Program-made: the position numbers and the translations under genes
NCBI RefSeq assembly: GCF_027943255.1
Contig: NC_072894.1
Location: forward strand, 57,105,601-57,169,600
DNA length: 64,000 nt
Reading direction: 5' to 3'
DNA from: Anastrepha obliqua
Lineage: Eukaryota; Arthropoda; Insecta; Diptera; Tephritidae
Part shown: piece after piece, positions 45,453-56,899 of the stretch
Layout of the letters: each line of letters begins with the position of its first letter
Numbering within the stretch: position 1 is the first letter of the stretch
The notes under the pieces: generated by a model
What the model was told of the DNA's origin: nothing
The model's database searches: none
What the model saw: only the letters and a program-made list of their open reading frames with translations

Positions 45453-45662
45453 CAAGGTGGCGCAAAATTAACGAAGGGCTTATAATCATTGAAAATAGCG
45501 TCGTACGCCAATCATATTCGACATTTATGAACTAGACAGCTCCAGTATGCCCACTAAAAAGCAATGAAACGCGTAAAGGTTAAAATAAAGATTTTAATCA
45601 CTCGATATATATTATTTTTTTATTCAAAAGCAAAATTGGATAATTAATTTTGTGTCACCTTG
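45453..45662. mobile_element. MITE family A, copy 4 (210 bp)
   Basis: CAAGGTGGCGCAAAATTAAC at the left and AATTAATTTTGTGTCACCTTG at the right, with TA at 45451-45452 and 45663-45664. The interior AGCAATGAAACGCGTAAAGG is in reverse orientation relative to the copies at 31039 and 37843. This is the best-preserved pair of ends in the family. Confidence 0.82.
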
Positions 45663-45966
45663 TATAAGTGAATAATTTTGTGGTTTATTTGAGACTATTT
45701 AGACATATAACACATTTTTGCCATAGTTTTAGGAATATAAGGTACTATAAGCGAATATAAAGGCTGATAGAAAAAATCGTTTCCGATATAGCGCTCGATT
45801 TAACAAATTTGGCGGTTTAATTGAAGTTGAAAAGTATGCTTAAAGTCCTTATACACTGCATTTTTTATATTAAGCCGATATTATCAAATATTGGTCCTAT
45901 GATTTTAATTCTGTAAGTCGATTTTGATAGAAATATTCTGTTTTAAAATTTTACAAGTATCCCTGT

Positions 45967-46060
45967 ATTTGTGGAAAAACATCAAGACGCACGCCACAAA
46001 TAGGAGGAGGAGCTCGGCCAAATACCTAGCAGAAGTGAATGCGCCAATTACTTTTTTTTG
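45967..46060 (+). mobile_element. tRNA-derived SINE, copy 8 (3' fragment)
   Basis: Plus-oriented 3' end: AACATCAAGACGCACGCCAC, TAGGAGGAGGAGCTCGGCC, AATGCGCCAATTAC. Only about 80 bp remain and the TA tail is lost. Confidence 0.78.
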
Positions 46061-46399
46061 TAATGTTTGTATAACAGCAGCTTCCCTTCCACGGGTCAAT
46101 GTGCTCCTTGTTAAAAATTCAAGAAAAGACCAACAAAGTCGTCTTAAATAGAAATTTTTAGGCTCAAAGTAGTCTACGAAAATACTTATCAGAAGATTTC
46201 ATAGAAGTTACTGAAGTCAGAAAAGCCTTAATGAGCAAAATGAGCGTTTTGGTGCAGTTTCTGATGTTTGGCACTTCGTACTCTCAAAACTAGGAATATG
46301 TCACATAGCCAGTTATGATCTAGAATTAATATACTCCTTCGCTACCAACTTTCAATGCTATTTTCAACTTCAGACTATATTTAATAGTGAAGTGTGTTT

Positions 46400-46865
46400 T
46401 TCTAAGAGTTTGAGAACTTAAAATGACCAGAAATATTATTAATCAACTTCTTTTTTATATAATCTGGCACATTTATTATATCCGGCATATGTCCGCTGCG
46501 GCTACGAGTTACATGGTCGACTTGATCAGTCAAATTTTTGAGTACTTTTTGCAATACATCTGGATAATGCGACGGCCCAATCAGTAAAAATGCGACGTAA
46601 AAGATGGACGAGCTGTATTTGATAGGGGCGTAAGCCAAATTTTTAGATAAAACTCTCCACATAATCGAAGGACAAAGGCCAACAAGTTGATAACGACGAC
46701 GAATCGACATGTCGGCACCTTCTTCAGCACTTCGCTCCATGAGCTTCGCGAACAGATTAATTAATTAATTAATTAAATGATTAATAATCAAATAAGATTT
46801 CCACAAATTGGAAGCATTGTTCTATCATTAAACGATGCATAATGACTTGCCAAACCTTAGGGTTA
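46400..46865 (-). pseudogene. DD41D-type element, family E, copy 1 (C-terminal part)
   Basis: The minus frame ends VLQKVLKNLTDQVDHVTRSRSGHMPDIINV.., the C-terminus of a DD41D transposase. The 3' text (GTTTGAGAACTTAAAATGA on the plus strand) and the other edge (GCTTCGCGAACAG; GCATAATGACTTGCCAAAC) match the copy at 57870-58490. An (AATT)n run at 46755-46776 interrupts it. The catalytic core is missing. Confidence 0.65.
46755..46776. repeat. (AATT)n microsatellite
   Basis: Tandem ATTA/ATTAATT run inside the family E fossil. Confidence 0.85.
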
Positions 46866-46869
46866 GGGT

Positions 46870-47680
46870 TGGTATGGCTGCCCAAAGGAATGAGCACACT
46901 TGGACGAAGAAAAACTGATTTGTCCTTTGTGATAAGAACGATGACTTTTGCGTCAACCTTTTTGTGCTGCTGTTGAAATTCATCAGTTTTTTAATGTCAA
47001 CGCCAGCTATATTAGCAGGCGTAGCAAAGAAGTAAGAGCCAAGATGCCTGGATCTTAGCCCCCAACTAAAAAAGCACCCAATATAATAAGAGTTTTTCCC
47101 AATAGTGCCTATCCCCAAGCAATGGTCTCTAACGGATTGTATGATAACTCGAAAGTTAAAAATAAAGACAACCCTAATGCGGATATACACACACATACCC
47201 ATATGTGAGCATACGTAAATAGTTTTGGCAAATGCCTTTTATGCACGCGCTGACGAAAAACTTCGATGCGTTAACATTTCGACACACTGGAAGCATACTT
47301 CTACCGACGTAAATTGGCATGCATACTCAGGTTTACACAATGTGCGTGCGTATAATCTACATACATTGTGCTACGATTGCGCAAGCGCAAATATATCGCC
47401 AACATTTAATCAATTCGTTCGTTCAACTATCACTCCAACAACATACCAGTATTCAGATAGGCAACAGCCGATCAACCAAATATTTAGTTGACACTATAAC
47501 TAGTCAGTCAATTGGCATTTAGGCAAATGGCAAAATATTTAAAAGAAAGTTTTTTCCCTTCATTGGATTATGGTTAGGCTAATTTTTGGTTGTGCGCATA
47601 AAAATTCATATATACAATACTTTATTTGTTCAAACTCATTAGCTAATTTTGAATACTCATTCGTTTTCCTCCCAATTATA
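46870..47680. other. unassigned sequence
   Basis: A 124-codon minus-strand ORF (46828-47202) is Phe/Ile/Ser-rich without recognisable motifs. Overlapping plus-strand ORFs at 47225-47522 are also unsupported. Confidence 0.3.
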
Positions 47681-47684
47681 AAAA

Positions 47685-47985
47685 ATAAAAAATTGGCCCG
47701 TACACTTCTGTTAGGTGTTTGGCCGAGCTCTTCCTTCTATTTGTGGCCTGCGTCTTGAAGTTTTTCAACAAATGGAGGAAACTACAGTTTTAAGCTGGCT
47801 CCGAATAGCAGATGGTATTTTATAAGGAGCTTTTTCATGGCAGAAATACACTCAGAGGTTCGCCATTGCCCGCCGAGGGGCGACAGCTATTTTCTATCAT
47901 TTTGGTGTTTCATGCACGGATATTGGAACCTATGCACTTCCAATTGGTAGGCACGCTCGAAACCATTCAGTTACGGCTGCCGAAT
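47685..47985 (-). mobile_element. tRNA-derived SINE, copy 9 (full span, decayed)
   Basis: Minus-oriented, from AATTGGCCCGTACACTTCTG through the body to the head remnant (CATTCAGTTACGGCTGCCG near 47980). Many substitutions and a damaged B-box-like motif show that it is older than copies 2, 4 and 10. Confidence 0.82.
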
Positions 47986-48379
47986 ATTGGGTACACATTG
48001 TGGTTCAGTGGGTATACAATATGGGTAGAAATATTGTGTTTGTGTAGTTGTGTTGAGAGTTTTATGAAGACGGTAAGACAAAATTTTTATTCATATCCAT
48101 GAAGGGCGCACAATAGATATTTCAGGTCACTGTGCTACCCGTCCCCGCATAATTATAAAAACAAACCAATGAAGTTATTCTAAGTACAAATTCGACTTTA
48201 GAGGACAAGTGAATTGTAAACTCATTGCGGCTTACCTAGAGTAGTATGCAACATATTATCGCTTGCCTTTTTTCTTTCTAGTTTTTTGAAAGTAGCTGCA
48301 TATAGCAATTCATCAAGAGTAATTTAAGAACTCAAATTCTAGATTTCACGCCCCATTGCTGAAATTGGGACTGCTTATA

Positions 48380-49830
48380 TAAAAAAATGTCTAGCTTGGT
48401 AGCTACCAGGTCCGATTTCAAGGACGAAGATCAACGATTGACCAAATTTTCGTCTTAAGGCAGATATAATAAAAGTCTCGGGAATACAACATGACCACGT
48501 ATCATCTTTTCATAGATTTCAAAGCTGCTTACGACAGTATAATTCGAAACCAGCTCTTCTCAATGATGGCCAAGTTCGTTATTCCCGATAAGCTAATATG
48601 CGTGACGCGGACGATTATGCACAATGTAAGAAACGTCGTCATCATCATCGGTTTCTTTTTCTCCCACTGGAGCATAGAGTCTCAATAAAACACCTCCATT
48701 TGGGGTTTTTTTGCAAGAAGCTTGATTTTGTTCCAAGTTTTTCCTGGCGTTTCAAATTCCTTCTGGACCGTTCTCCTCCAAGATATTTTTGGACGGCCAA
48801 CCTTGATTTGACTTGATTACACACTTCATTTGTGTCTTTGCAAAGCGTATGCGCAATCCACCTCCACTTTTCGCAGTATAGATCTTCAATATCCTGCGTA
48901 AACTGCTGTTCCCACACCTTTGAATATTGTTTTTAATCCAGTTGTATTGACCCAGGTTTCCGATCTATTCAAGACATTTGACCTAAAAATCCGTAATTTT
49001 GTGGACTTTTTCATTGCTTTCGTTTTCTAGGGATTTAGTTTAAGAAACGTCGTAAAAGTTAAAAATGATCTGTCGCAAGAGTTCACCAACCTGTACGCAC
49101 TCCGTAAACACAAAGGAAATTATTTTATTTAAATTGATTCAGTTGCTGGCTTACACTTACATATGGGCTTAGAAATAAATGAAGCCAAAACTAAAGCGCT
49201 TTGTTCAACTTCTTCGGACTATGCCAGACACAATGTGGGTCAAATACTGAAAATCTGCGATTATAGTGTTGAAATGATCAAAGAATTATAATTCTTAGAA
49301 GTAACCATTCATATTTTCTGCAGATATTGCTCACGGAATCCTTATGGCGAACCGTTGTTTTTCTCTTTGTGCAATCACCTAAAGCGCTGCCTTCTAAACA
49401 GGAAATCGAAGATTTCTCCGCTCAATTATTATTCAAGCCTTGATATACGGTAGTAAAACCTAGTTACTCAGAGATGCGGACAAACATATGAAGCTGATCT
49501 TTTAAAGGAGAGTTCTGCGAAAAATCTTTGGCGTGATATGTGATAGAGGTGAATGGCATAAGCGCTATAATCATGAACACGAGAAACTGTACGTGTAGCC
49601 GTCTGTAATATCTAACTACTATAATGATCAACTCACTGAAATGAGCAAGCCACATATTACGGACTAATACCGATTACCCACCTCAACGAATAGCCATTGA
49701 AAAGTTCCACAGATGTTGGAGAAGAAGACGCCCACCTCTCAAATGGCTAGACGTTCTACATGAGCAAGCATATGCTGCAGTAGGCGAAGACCTGACCAGG
49801 GTTGTCGAGCCAACAATGATGGTGTTTATA
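48380..49830 (+). pseudogene. RTE-like ORF2 fossil, split by a non-LTR insertion
   Basis: Plus strand: FQGRRSTIDQIFVLRQI (about 48418) and MTTYHLFIDFKAAYDSIIRNQLFSMMAKFVIPDKLI (48491-48600, first catalytic Asp). An insertion lies at 48640-49040, after which RNVVKVKNDLS resumes. The YADD segment is lost. GLEINEAKTKALCSTSSDYARH (about 49170), the LMANRCFSLCNHLKRCLLNRKSKIS block and MNEQATYY-region codons follow in shifting frames. This is the RT and downstream region of an RTE-type element; inactive. Confidence 0.78.
48640..49040 (-). mobile_element. 5'-truncated non-LTR insertion with 13-bp target duplication
   Basis: Flanked by TAAGAAACGTCGT at 48627-48639 and 49041-49053. On the minus strand it encodes an ORF2 C-terminus (WEQQFTQDIEDLYCEKWRWIAHTLCK.., KWRCFIETLCSSGRKR) followed at its 3' end by a short GATGATGATGAT-like tail instead of poly(A). 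It interrupts the RTE fossil above, so it is younger. Confidence 0.82.
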
Positions 49831-49859
49831 AATGGAATTAATTAATATTAAGAATTAAT

Positions 49860-50455
49860 ATAATAAAAATCTTACTAAGGAGACTAACCTCTAGCATAAC
49901 CTCCTTGTCCAACTACACGCAATGCATTTAATACCCTTGATGAAGACCCATTGGAATTATGCAAATAATTAGCTTTCTTAATGAATACTATGAAGATTAC
50001 GGGATTTCTAATTTATTCTTCCACTTTACCATTGATGTTGGTTGCTAAGGCTGGAAATGCTACAGACACACAATGCAGTAGCAGCACATCTAGCAAACAC
50101 TGCTGTTTATTTGCTTCCTTATAAAATAGGGGATTTCATACCAATTTGATAAAAGTCTTTATTCGGTAACTTTGCTGAGTGTGGACACCTCTCTGCTCTT
50201 CTTCTCCGTTAAAATGCAAATGAATCCTGTAAATTAGTTAATTTTGTTAATTTTGAATTACAGGAGGCATAAATGAGTCTGGTTCGTATTTTTTATTTAG
50301 AAATAAAGATGAAAATAAAAATAAAGTAAATTAGTATGCCCCGAAATAGAGAGAAGTTTAAAATCTCTGGTGCCATTGAAAAATATGAACTGATCAAAGG
50401 GGACTTATTAAGTATTGAATTTACCCTTTTTTTATCTTCCTTAAATGTTTTTAGG
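49860..50455. other. unassigned sequence
   Basis: Nothing recognised. Confidence 0.4.
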
Positions 50456-50459
50456 GAAT

Positions 50460-50890
50460 AAAGAATTGGGTGTTTTATATAACATTAGCTGCATGTGAAC
50501 TATCGATATCGATAAATATAGTTCGATAGCTGTGAATGGAAACTTGCGTTGACATTTCTGGTTTGGCTAGTCATCATGGCAAACCTTCGTTTAACGCCAA
50601 AAAAATGCTTCAAAAATGTGGAAATTCACTTTAAAAAAAAATCCGTTTACGCAGTTAGTAGAGCACTGGCGGCATCATTGGTTCTTATTTATTTCTAAAT
50701 GAGAAAACAGCTGCTATTTAAATTAATCAACTAAACATCGACGATATTTGGTTCCAACAAGACGACGCAACTTGCCATACAGCGCGCTTAACAACGGATT
50801 GATTGGACTGATCGAATGAACCATGTAACTCGTAGCCGTGGAGAACATATGCCGGATGATATAATATTCAAAAAATAAATGCCATGGAGT
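50460..50890 (+). pseudogene. DD41D-type element, family E, copy 2 (deleted)
   Basis: The left end GGGTGTTTTATATAACATTA.. is followed by GCTGCATGTGAACTATCGAT and ATCGATAAATATAGTTCGAT. Plus-strand codons: NIDDIWFQQDDATCHTARLT (second Asp, about 50738) deleted directly into DWIDRMNHVTRSRGEHMPDDIIFKK (about 50803). First and third Asp regions are gone. It shares its 5' region with the reverse of 57870-58490. Confidence 0.78.
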
Positions 50891-51019
50891 TATTTACCAG
50901 ATGTGGTAAAAATTTCGACAACATTTCTGTATTGTTGTATGCATTTGTTGTACCATTTAATTTTTATTAAACTTATTTCAGAACCATACAGACTAGAGGT
51001 ATAAAAAGATGATAATATA

Positions 51020-51720
51020 GGGTGGGCCATGTAAAATTTTGTTTTTGAATCGGCTATAAAAAAAAACTTATCAATATTTTTTGAAAATTTTTTTTCTATT
51101 TTAAAGCTTGAACATTGTCATTTATGAATAAAAAATAATATCGGTCAAATGACTGCCACGAATGTCTTTACAGTAGGCCATTCGATCAACCCAATTTTTA
51201 AGCACATTTTCGATTGTTTGGGCTCCAATTTCATGAATGGCAACTTCGATTTCGTGTTTTAAAGCATCAATCGTTTCTGGATTGTTCGCATAGCATTTGT
51301 CCTTAACGGTTCCCCACAAAAAGTAGTCGAACGGGCTTAAATCACAGCTCCGAGGCGGCCAATTGATATCGGAATTCAAAAACGGTAGCCAAGAGTTCGA
51401 GTGTAACTTTGGCAGTGTGACAAGTTGCACCGTCCTGTTGAAACCAAATGTCGTCCATGTCATCCTCTTCAATTTTTAGAAACAACACGTTGAGCATGTT
51501 ACGGTAATGCTCGCCATTTACTGTAACCGCGGAAGAAGAAGAAGACTCACTACTTTGGAAATAGGTTTTCAATATTTCCCAATTTTGTTCAAGCGTATAG
51601 CGTCCCATTTCGTAAATGTCAAACCTTTAAGTATATTATGAACACATTTGACATGTCATTTGTGTTACCATTCTCAAAAAATAGGTGGTTCAAAAAGCAA
51701 ACGCTATATGGCCCACCCTG
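51020..51720 (-). mobile_element. DD41D-type (rosa-like) element, family B, deleted copy 2
   Basis: TIRs GGGTGGGCCATGTAAAATTT-like / (reverse) CAGGGTGGGCCATATAGCGT with TA at 51018-51019 and 51721-51722. Minus strand: MGRYTLEQNWEILKTYFQ joined to SSSSAVTVNGEHYRNML..DDIWFQQDGATCHTA (second Asp), a frameshift near 51365, then INWPPRSCDLSPFDYFLWGTVKDKCYANNPETIDAL..IENVLKNWVDRM (third Asp). It has the same internal deletion as 8759-9457 and a better-kept catalytic C-terminus. Confidence 0.9.
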
Positions 51721-51889
51721 TACTTACAAAAAGATTTAAAGATGTCATACATTTCATTATTTAATTCAGATGACTAAGTCGAAAACATAACCGGTATATC
51801 TTACAGACTAGACAATTTTACTCACTTCTAAGTTGTTAAATAAAATTTGCTTTAGGATAAGGTTGCTACTAGCCAAAATTATTATTTTT

Positions 51890-52960
51890 GTTATGTTGGT
51901 ACACTCTTCACATGAACGTGTCTGAAGTTTCGTTTGAATCTGTCAATTCATGTTTCTTTACAAGCCATTTAGTATCGAGGTGCAGTGATTGAATTTTTTT
52001 TGGAAGAATTAAAAGCAAAGGAAATTTATGAGCGAATGTTGAAGGTGTATAAGGACTTTTCGCCATCAATTGGTAGAGTAAAAACATGGGTTGTGGGTTG
52101 CTGAATTTAAACTAGGTTGTGCAAGCCTTGAAAACGATCCACGTCAAGGGCGTCTAGAATCATTAACAACACCAGGAATCGTAGAAAAGATACAGGATAT
52201 CGTACTGGAAAATCGTTGGGTGACTGAGTGCTTTAGTGGAAAACCTAGGCATCTCATTAGGCAGTGTATGCAATATTTTGACTGAAATATTGAGCTTTAA
52301 AAAGCTGTGTACACAATGCGTGCCGCATACGCTAACAATGGAACAAAAACACATTCAAATGCGACTTTCTCAGCAACACTTAGAGCGTTTTCGAAAGGAA
52401 AAAAGTGGATATTGTGCCTCGATTCATCACCATGGGTGAGATCTTGTTCTATCGCTATGATCGTAAATCAAAACAAGAGACTAAAGGGTGGTGCGAACCT
52501 GGTTCTTCGGCTCCGAAATGTCTTCGTATCCAAAAATCAACCAAGAAGGCGTTATCAATAGTTGAGATTCGAAACGTATTTTACTTGCAAACAGACAAAA
52601 CAATAAATTTTCGAAATCCTCTAGACCAGCTGAAGAAAAAAGTTGTGAAAAATTCGCAAAAGAAAAAAAATTGTTTCATCAATATTTGACAATGGCTAAA
52701 ATCCATGAATTAAAGTTCGAATTGTTGGAGTATCCACCAGATTTGGCTCCTAGCGACTTCCATCTGTTTCCAGACCAAGAAAAATTCATGCGTGAAAAGC
52801 GTTTTTCATCAAAGGATAACGTCATAACAGCTGTAGAAGCGTATTATGCAGCCATTTCAGATTTTCCCCTCAGGAATGTAATATATAAATTAGAACAAAT
52901 GTATTGATGTTCATGGAGAATAATTGAATAATAAAGTGTACTTCAAACCATAAAATTGTT
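51890..52960 (+). pseudogene. mariner transposase fossil
   Basis: Plus-strand blocks: KAKEIYERMLKVYKDFSPSIGRVKTWV (about 52015) and AEFKLGCASLENDPRQGRLESLTTP..VEKIQDIVLENRWVTE (52097-52230), the N-terminal helix-turn-helix and linker. Next are KLCTQCVPHTLTMEQKHIQMRLSQQHLERF (WVPH-type motif) and a degraded first catalytic region (IVPRFITMGEILFYRYDRKSKQETKGWCEPGSSAPK, Asp changed). An internal deletion removes the second Asp. Finally there is MAKIHELKFELLEYPPDLAPSDFHLF (third Asp, about 52693) and a C-terminal RFSSKDNVITAVEAYY. Outer boundaries are approximate. Confidence 0.85.
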
Positions 52961-53277
52961 GTTTTCTAATCGAACCGCAAAACTTACTGAACAACGTAGT
53001 ACTAATGAAAATGCTAATAATATCTACCATAAAAGGCGTCAATGGAAGTTTTAGAAGCAGATGAAAAAGCAATGAATTTTTTTTGTTGAGATTTTATTAT
53101 ATTTACCAAAAAGTGCTGTGGTTATAATTGGCTGTTAGTTATGAATTTTGAATACAAATACCTATAAAAACGGTATATTAGATGAAAATTGTTTTGTAAT
53201 ACACATACATACATAGAAATTATAATAATCGAAAATATGTAAGTTTACATAAGAAACCTTAAATTCTACACTTCCTC

Positions 53278-53624
53278 ATTATTTATATATAATTGGCGCG
53301 TACACCCTCTTTGGGTGTTTGGCCGAGCTCCTCCTCCTATTTGTGGTGTGCGTCTGGATGTTGTTACGCAAAATGGAGGGACCTACAGTTTCACGACGAC
53401 TTCAAAGGGCATATATTTTTATGAGGGCTTTTTCATGGCAGAAATACACTCGGAAGTTTGCCATTTGCCATTGCTGCCATTGCCTGCCGAGGGGCGACCG
53501 CCATTAGAAAAAACTTTTTCTTAATTTTAATATTTCACCGACATTAGAACCAACGTTCTATCTCTGAATTCCGAATGGTACTCACGCACCAACCCATTCG
53601 GCTACGGCGGCCGCCCTATTATTT
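53278..53624 (-). mobile_element. tRNA-derived SINE, copy 10 (full length)
   Basis: Minus-oriented, about 53285-53617, with head (GGCCGCCGTAGCCGAATGGG), body and short TA tail. A short direct repeat ATTATTT lies at 53278-53284 and 53618-53624. A partial duplication of GCCATTGC within the body (53461-53482) distinguishes this copy. Confidence 0.88.
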
Positions 53625-54745
53625 CTATAATAATTTCATAACGGTATTCTTTACAACATTACCAGACCTGCCACCTCGGTGACTTGTTGAATCAGAAATT
53701 TTACAAAAACAAAATACACCACAGAAGTTAACAAATAAAAAAAACCCATGTTTTCTATGTTACACATACCAAATCAACCTGCCTTATGCTTATGTTGTAT
53801 ACTCGTACATAAATAATGGTGTGTTCATATTTGCATGTGGGCATATTATCAGCAGAGAAGAAAGAGAAAGTGCGTCCGACTGGTTTTCTTCAGTAAAAGC
53901 AGATGAACATCTCGTGCATACATGCAGACATACATATGTAAATTCATAATCCAACTACAGTTGTTTTGGTTTAAACTACTTTAAATGCGTACACATGTCA
54001 CCGCACACACTCATACAGATGCAAAAGTGTTGGCTTTTTGATTTTTTTTCTTTTCTGCTGCTTCTTTTTCTTCATATTCGAGCATCATCAGTTCGTTTTT
54101 ATTAAGAATGTCATTTTTTCTTTGTCTGCTCTCTTGCTCAACTTCTCAAATTTACTATCGAACACTGGGTTGTTATCGTATTCGTTAGTTCATGTGGCTC
54201 TACATTTTTAGTTACCTTTACATTTTTTTTATTTTTGTTTTTGGGTTTGGTATAACTTTTGCTTTCTTTGGCATACCTGCTGTGGCCAGCATAGCTGACT
54301 TACAGTATTTCAGACGATAAGCAATCACACATACATACATACTCGATTAGCTTTCCCCGCCGGCTCATGAAGCGCACGTGAGTGTGTGTATGCTTTATTG
54401 ATTGACTAAAAAATAAAACTTGGAGTCTCACACTTTTTACATACATAATTTTTAATATCCGGCGTCTCAAAAGAAAATACTTTCTGTGGAATTTGGAATT
54501 ATTTGTTTATCGAAGAATTTTTAAAGCAACACATTTGTGGTTATTTACCAAATTTGATGAGTCAAGGTATATCAGAGATTGAAAATACTATTATGTAAAA
54601 AATTTTAAGCTAAAAAATCATTACAAAAATTAACTTTTTGTAGGACTTTTATTACACTTTCTTACACATCAAAGTCTTAAAGTGATTATTTTTTAAGGAT
54701 CATTAAATTTACTGTCATGTATTGATTTCTGTTTTAGGACAAAAA
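53625..54745. other. unassigned sequence
   Basis: Non-repetitive with CATACATA runs; T-rich near 54040-54240. No gene recognised. Confidence 0.35.
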
Positions 54746-54753
54746 AATATAAG

Positions 54754-55140
54754 TCAAACTTTAACTGTTACGAAAAGCGGAAAAAATCGACGTCTCTTTT
54801 GTGCAGAATCAATTGGCTCATGACGATGGGGAAAAGAAGGGGCGCCATAGGTTGATCTTGTCTTACGCCTACGTTGGTGGTCGCTGATATTTCCATTGTG
54901 AAGCACTGCCAGTTTGAAGTTCTCATAAAAGGCTCTAATAAGGTGTATTACCTTAGCGGGAACTCCCTTTCTACTCAACGCCAGCCGTATTGAGTCTCGT
55001 TTGATTCTGACGAATGCCTTCCTAAAGTCAACGAACAGCATGTGAAATGGCAAGTACCACTCAATTGATTGTTCTACTATTATGCGAAGGGTGTTGGCTT
55101 AATCAAAACAGACGATGTCCACGTTGATGCTATTTTCGAC
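54754..55140 (-). pseudogene. RTE-like reverse transcriptase fragment
   Basis: The minus strand reads INTLRIIVEQSIEWYLPFHMLFVDFRKAFVRIKRDSIRLALSRKGVPAKVIHLIRAFYENFKLAVLHNGNISD. It covers the RT motif with the first catalytic Asp (FVDFRKAF) and the following helices, then breaks off before YADD. It is from a different element than the fragment at 48491. Confidence 0.82.
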
Positions 55141-55306
55141 GGTTGAAGCACCGAAACATAGTCACTGGAATCATCATTTTGTTATTGCATACGACACGAT
55201 ATTGTATCCTTTGCACTTTGGTGGTGGTGGTATTGAGAAATGTATCGAATATTCACTTTTTTACCTACATAACATTGGGCTTAGTTTGAATTCCACTTTT
55301 TTAATA

Positions 55307-56576
55307 GGACTATGAATAAGTTCGTGCGGTTTTTTTTCGAAATTTGAAACTTTATTGACGTAAAATGGTTACAAATTTAATATTCAAAGTATTGTCCATC
55401 GCTTACTACTACTTTTTCCCATCTTTCTGGCAATTCACGGATTCCCTTTGTGAAAAATTCGGTCGGTTTTGCCGCAATCCACGAATCGATCCATTTTTTG
55501 ACTTCATCGTAATTACGGAAGTGCTGGTCAGCCAGGCCATGTTGCATCGATCGGAAGAGATAGTAATCGGATGGCGCAAGGTCTGGACTATACGGCGGGT
55601 GGGGTAGGACATCCCATTTGAGCGTTTCTAAGTATGTTTTGACCACTTGTGCAACATGTGGCCGAGCATTGTCATGTTGCAAAATAACTTTGTCGTGTCT
55701 ATCGGCGTATTGCGGCCGTTTTTCTCGCAGTGCTCGGCTCAAACGCATCAATTGTCGTTGGTAGACATCCCCCGTAATCGTTTCATTCGGTTTCAGTAGC
55801 TCATAATACACAACACCCAGCTGGTCCCACCAGATACCCAGCATAACCTTCAGGCCATGAATATTCTGCGCCGACGTCGATGTTGAAGCATGGCCAGGGT
55901 ATCCATACGTTTCCCGACGTTTTGGATTGTCGTAATGGACCCACTTTTCATCGCCAGTCACAATTCGATGCAAAAAACCCTTTCTTTTGTGCCGTTGAAG
56001 CAGTTGTTCGCATGCCATAAAACGGCGTTCAACGTCTCTTGGCTTCAATTCATACGGCACCCAATGGCCTACCTTTCGGATCATTCCCATGGCTTTTAAA
56101 CGTTTGGAAATGGTTGATTGATCAACTCCCAAAGTTTTTGCAACCTCTTCTTGCGTTTGAGCCGGATCTTGATCGAGCAATTCCTCCAATTCGGTATCCA
56201 TGAACTTTGGCGGCGCACCCTCGCGTTCTTCGTCTTCCAAGCCAAAATCACCACTTTTAAAGCGTGCAAACCACTTCTGGCACGTTCGCTCAGCTAGAGC
56301 ATGCTCACCATAAACTTCCACCAAGATACGATGACTTTCGGCTGCTTTTTTCTTCATATTAAAGAATTCCCCGCAAAAACACATTATTTGGCACGAAATT
56401 CGACATTTTCAAGTGTGGTAAAAATATTGTTGTTTACGCTTCAAATAAAAAACTTATACTGACGTTTGTGCCTTACGACAGTAGCTCTCCAATGAATGTT
56501 TGGAAATGTGGATCGATGGAATAATAATCAAGTTACGCCATCTGTTGTAAAACCGCAAGGAACTTATTCATAGTCC
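55307..56576 (-). mobile_element. full-length mariner (M2), 1270 bp, frameshifted
   Basis: Nearly identical to M1 at 20168-21447. The left TIR is perfect. The right TIR has a one-base insertion (CCGCAAGGAACT). An 11-bp deletion near 56360 accounts for the rest of the length difference. Its right end abuts a SINE. Confidence 0.95.
55377..56406 (-). pseudogene. mariner transposase, frameshifted near the N-terminus
   Basis: The original start (MSNFVPNN.., ATG at 56406) runs out of frame after GIL because of the 11-bp deletion. The rest stays open (MCFCGEFFNMKKKAAESH.., 335 codons from an out-of-frame ATG at 56384). The DD34D residues are all present (VTGDEKW, HDNARPH, PDLAPSDYY). Few substitutions separate it from M1, for example Lys-Pro for Lys-Thr in WIAAKPTEFF. 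A protein from the internal Met of FNMKKK would lack about 20 N-terminal residues; whether it could bind DNA is unknown. Confidence 0.92.
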
Positions 56577-56899
56577 TTAGTTCGCCGTAGCCGAATGGGT
56601 TGGTGCGTGACTACCTTTCGGAATTCACAGAGAAAACGTAGGTTCGAATCACGGTGAAACACCAAAACTAAGAAAAACATTTTTCTAATAGCGGTCGCCC
56701 CTCGACAGGCAATGACAAATCTCCCAGAGTATTTCTGCCATGAAAAAGCTCTTCATAAAAATATCTGTCGTTCGGAGACGGCTTTAAACTGTAGGTCCCT
56801 CCATTTGTTGAACAACATCAAGACGCACACCACAAATAGGAGGAGGAGCTTGGCCAAATGCCCAAAAAGGGTGTACGCGCCAATTATATATATATATAC
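56577..56899 (+). mobile_element. tRNA-derived SINE, copy 11 (full length)
   Basis: Plus orientation: GCCGTAGCCGAATGGGTTGG (A-box-like, 56584-56603), GGTTCGAATCACGG (B-box-like, about 56641), body, then GGGTGTACGCGCCAATTATA and a TA tail to about 56899. It starts immediately at the end of mariner M2. Confidence 0.92.

Noticed and set aside
46828..47202. 124-codon minus-strand ORF as a host gene
   Set aside because: No domain, biased hydrophobic composition, and partial overlap with a DD41D fossil edge.
56584..56660. Possible tRNA gene at the SINE head
   Set aside because: A-box-like and B-box-like motifs are present but the sequence cannot fold into a proper cloverleaf with matched acceptor stem, and it is continuous with the SINE body.
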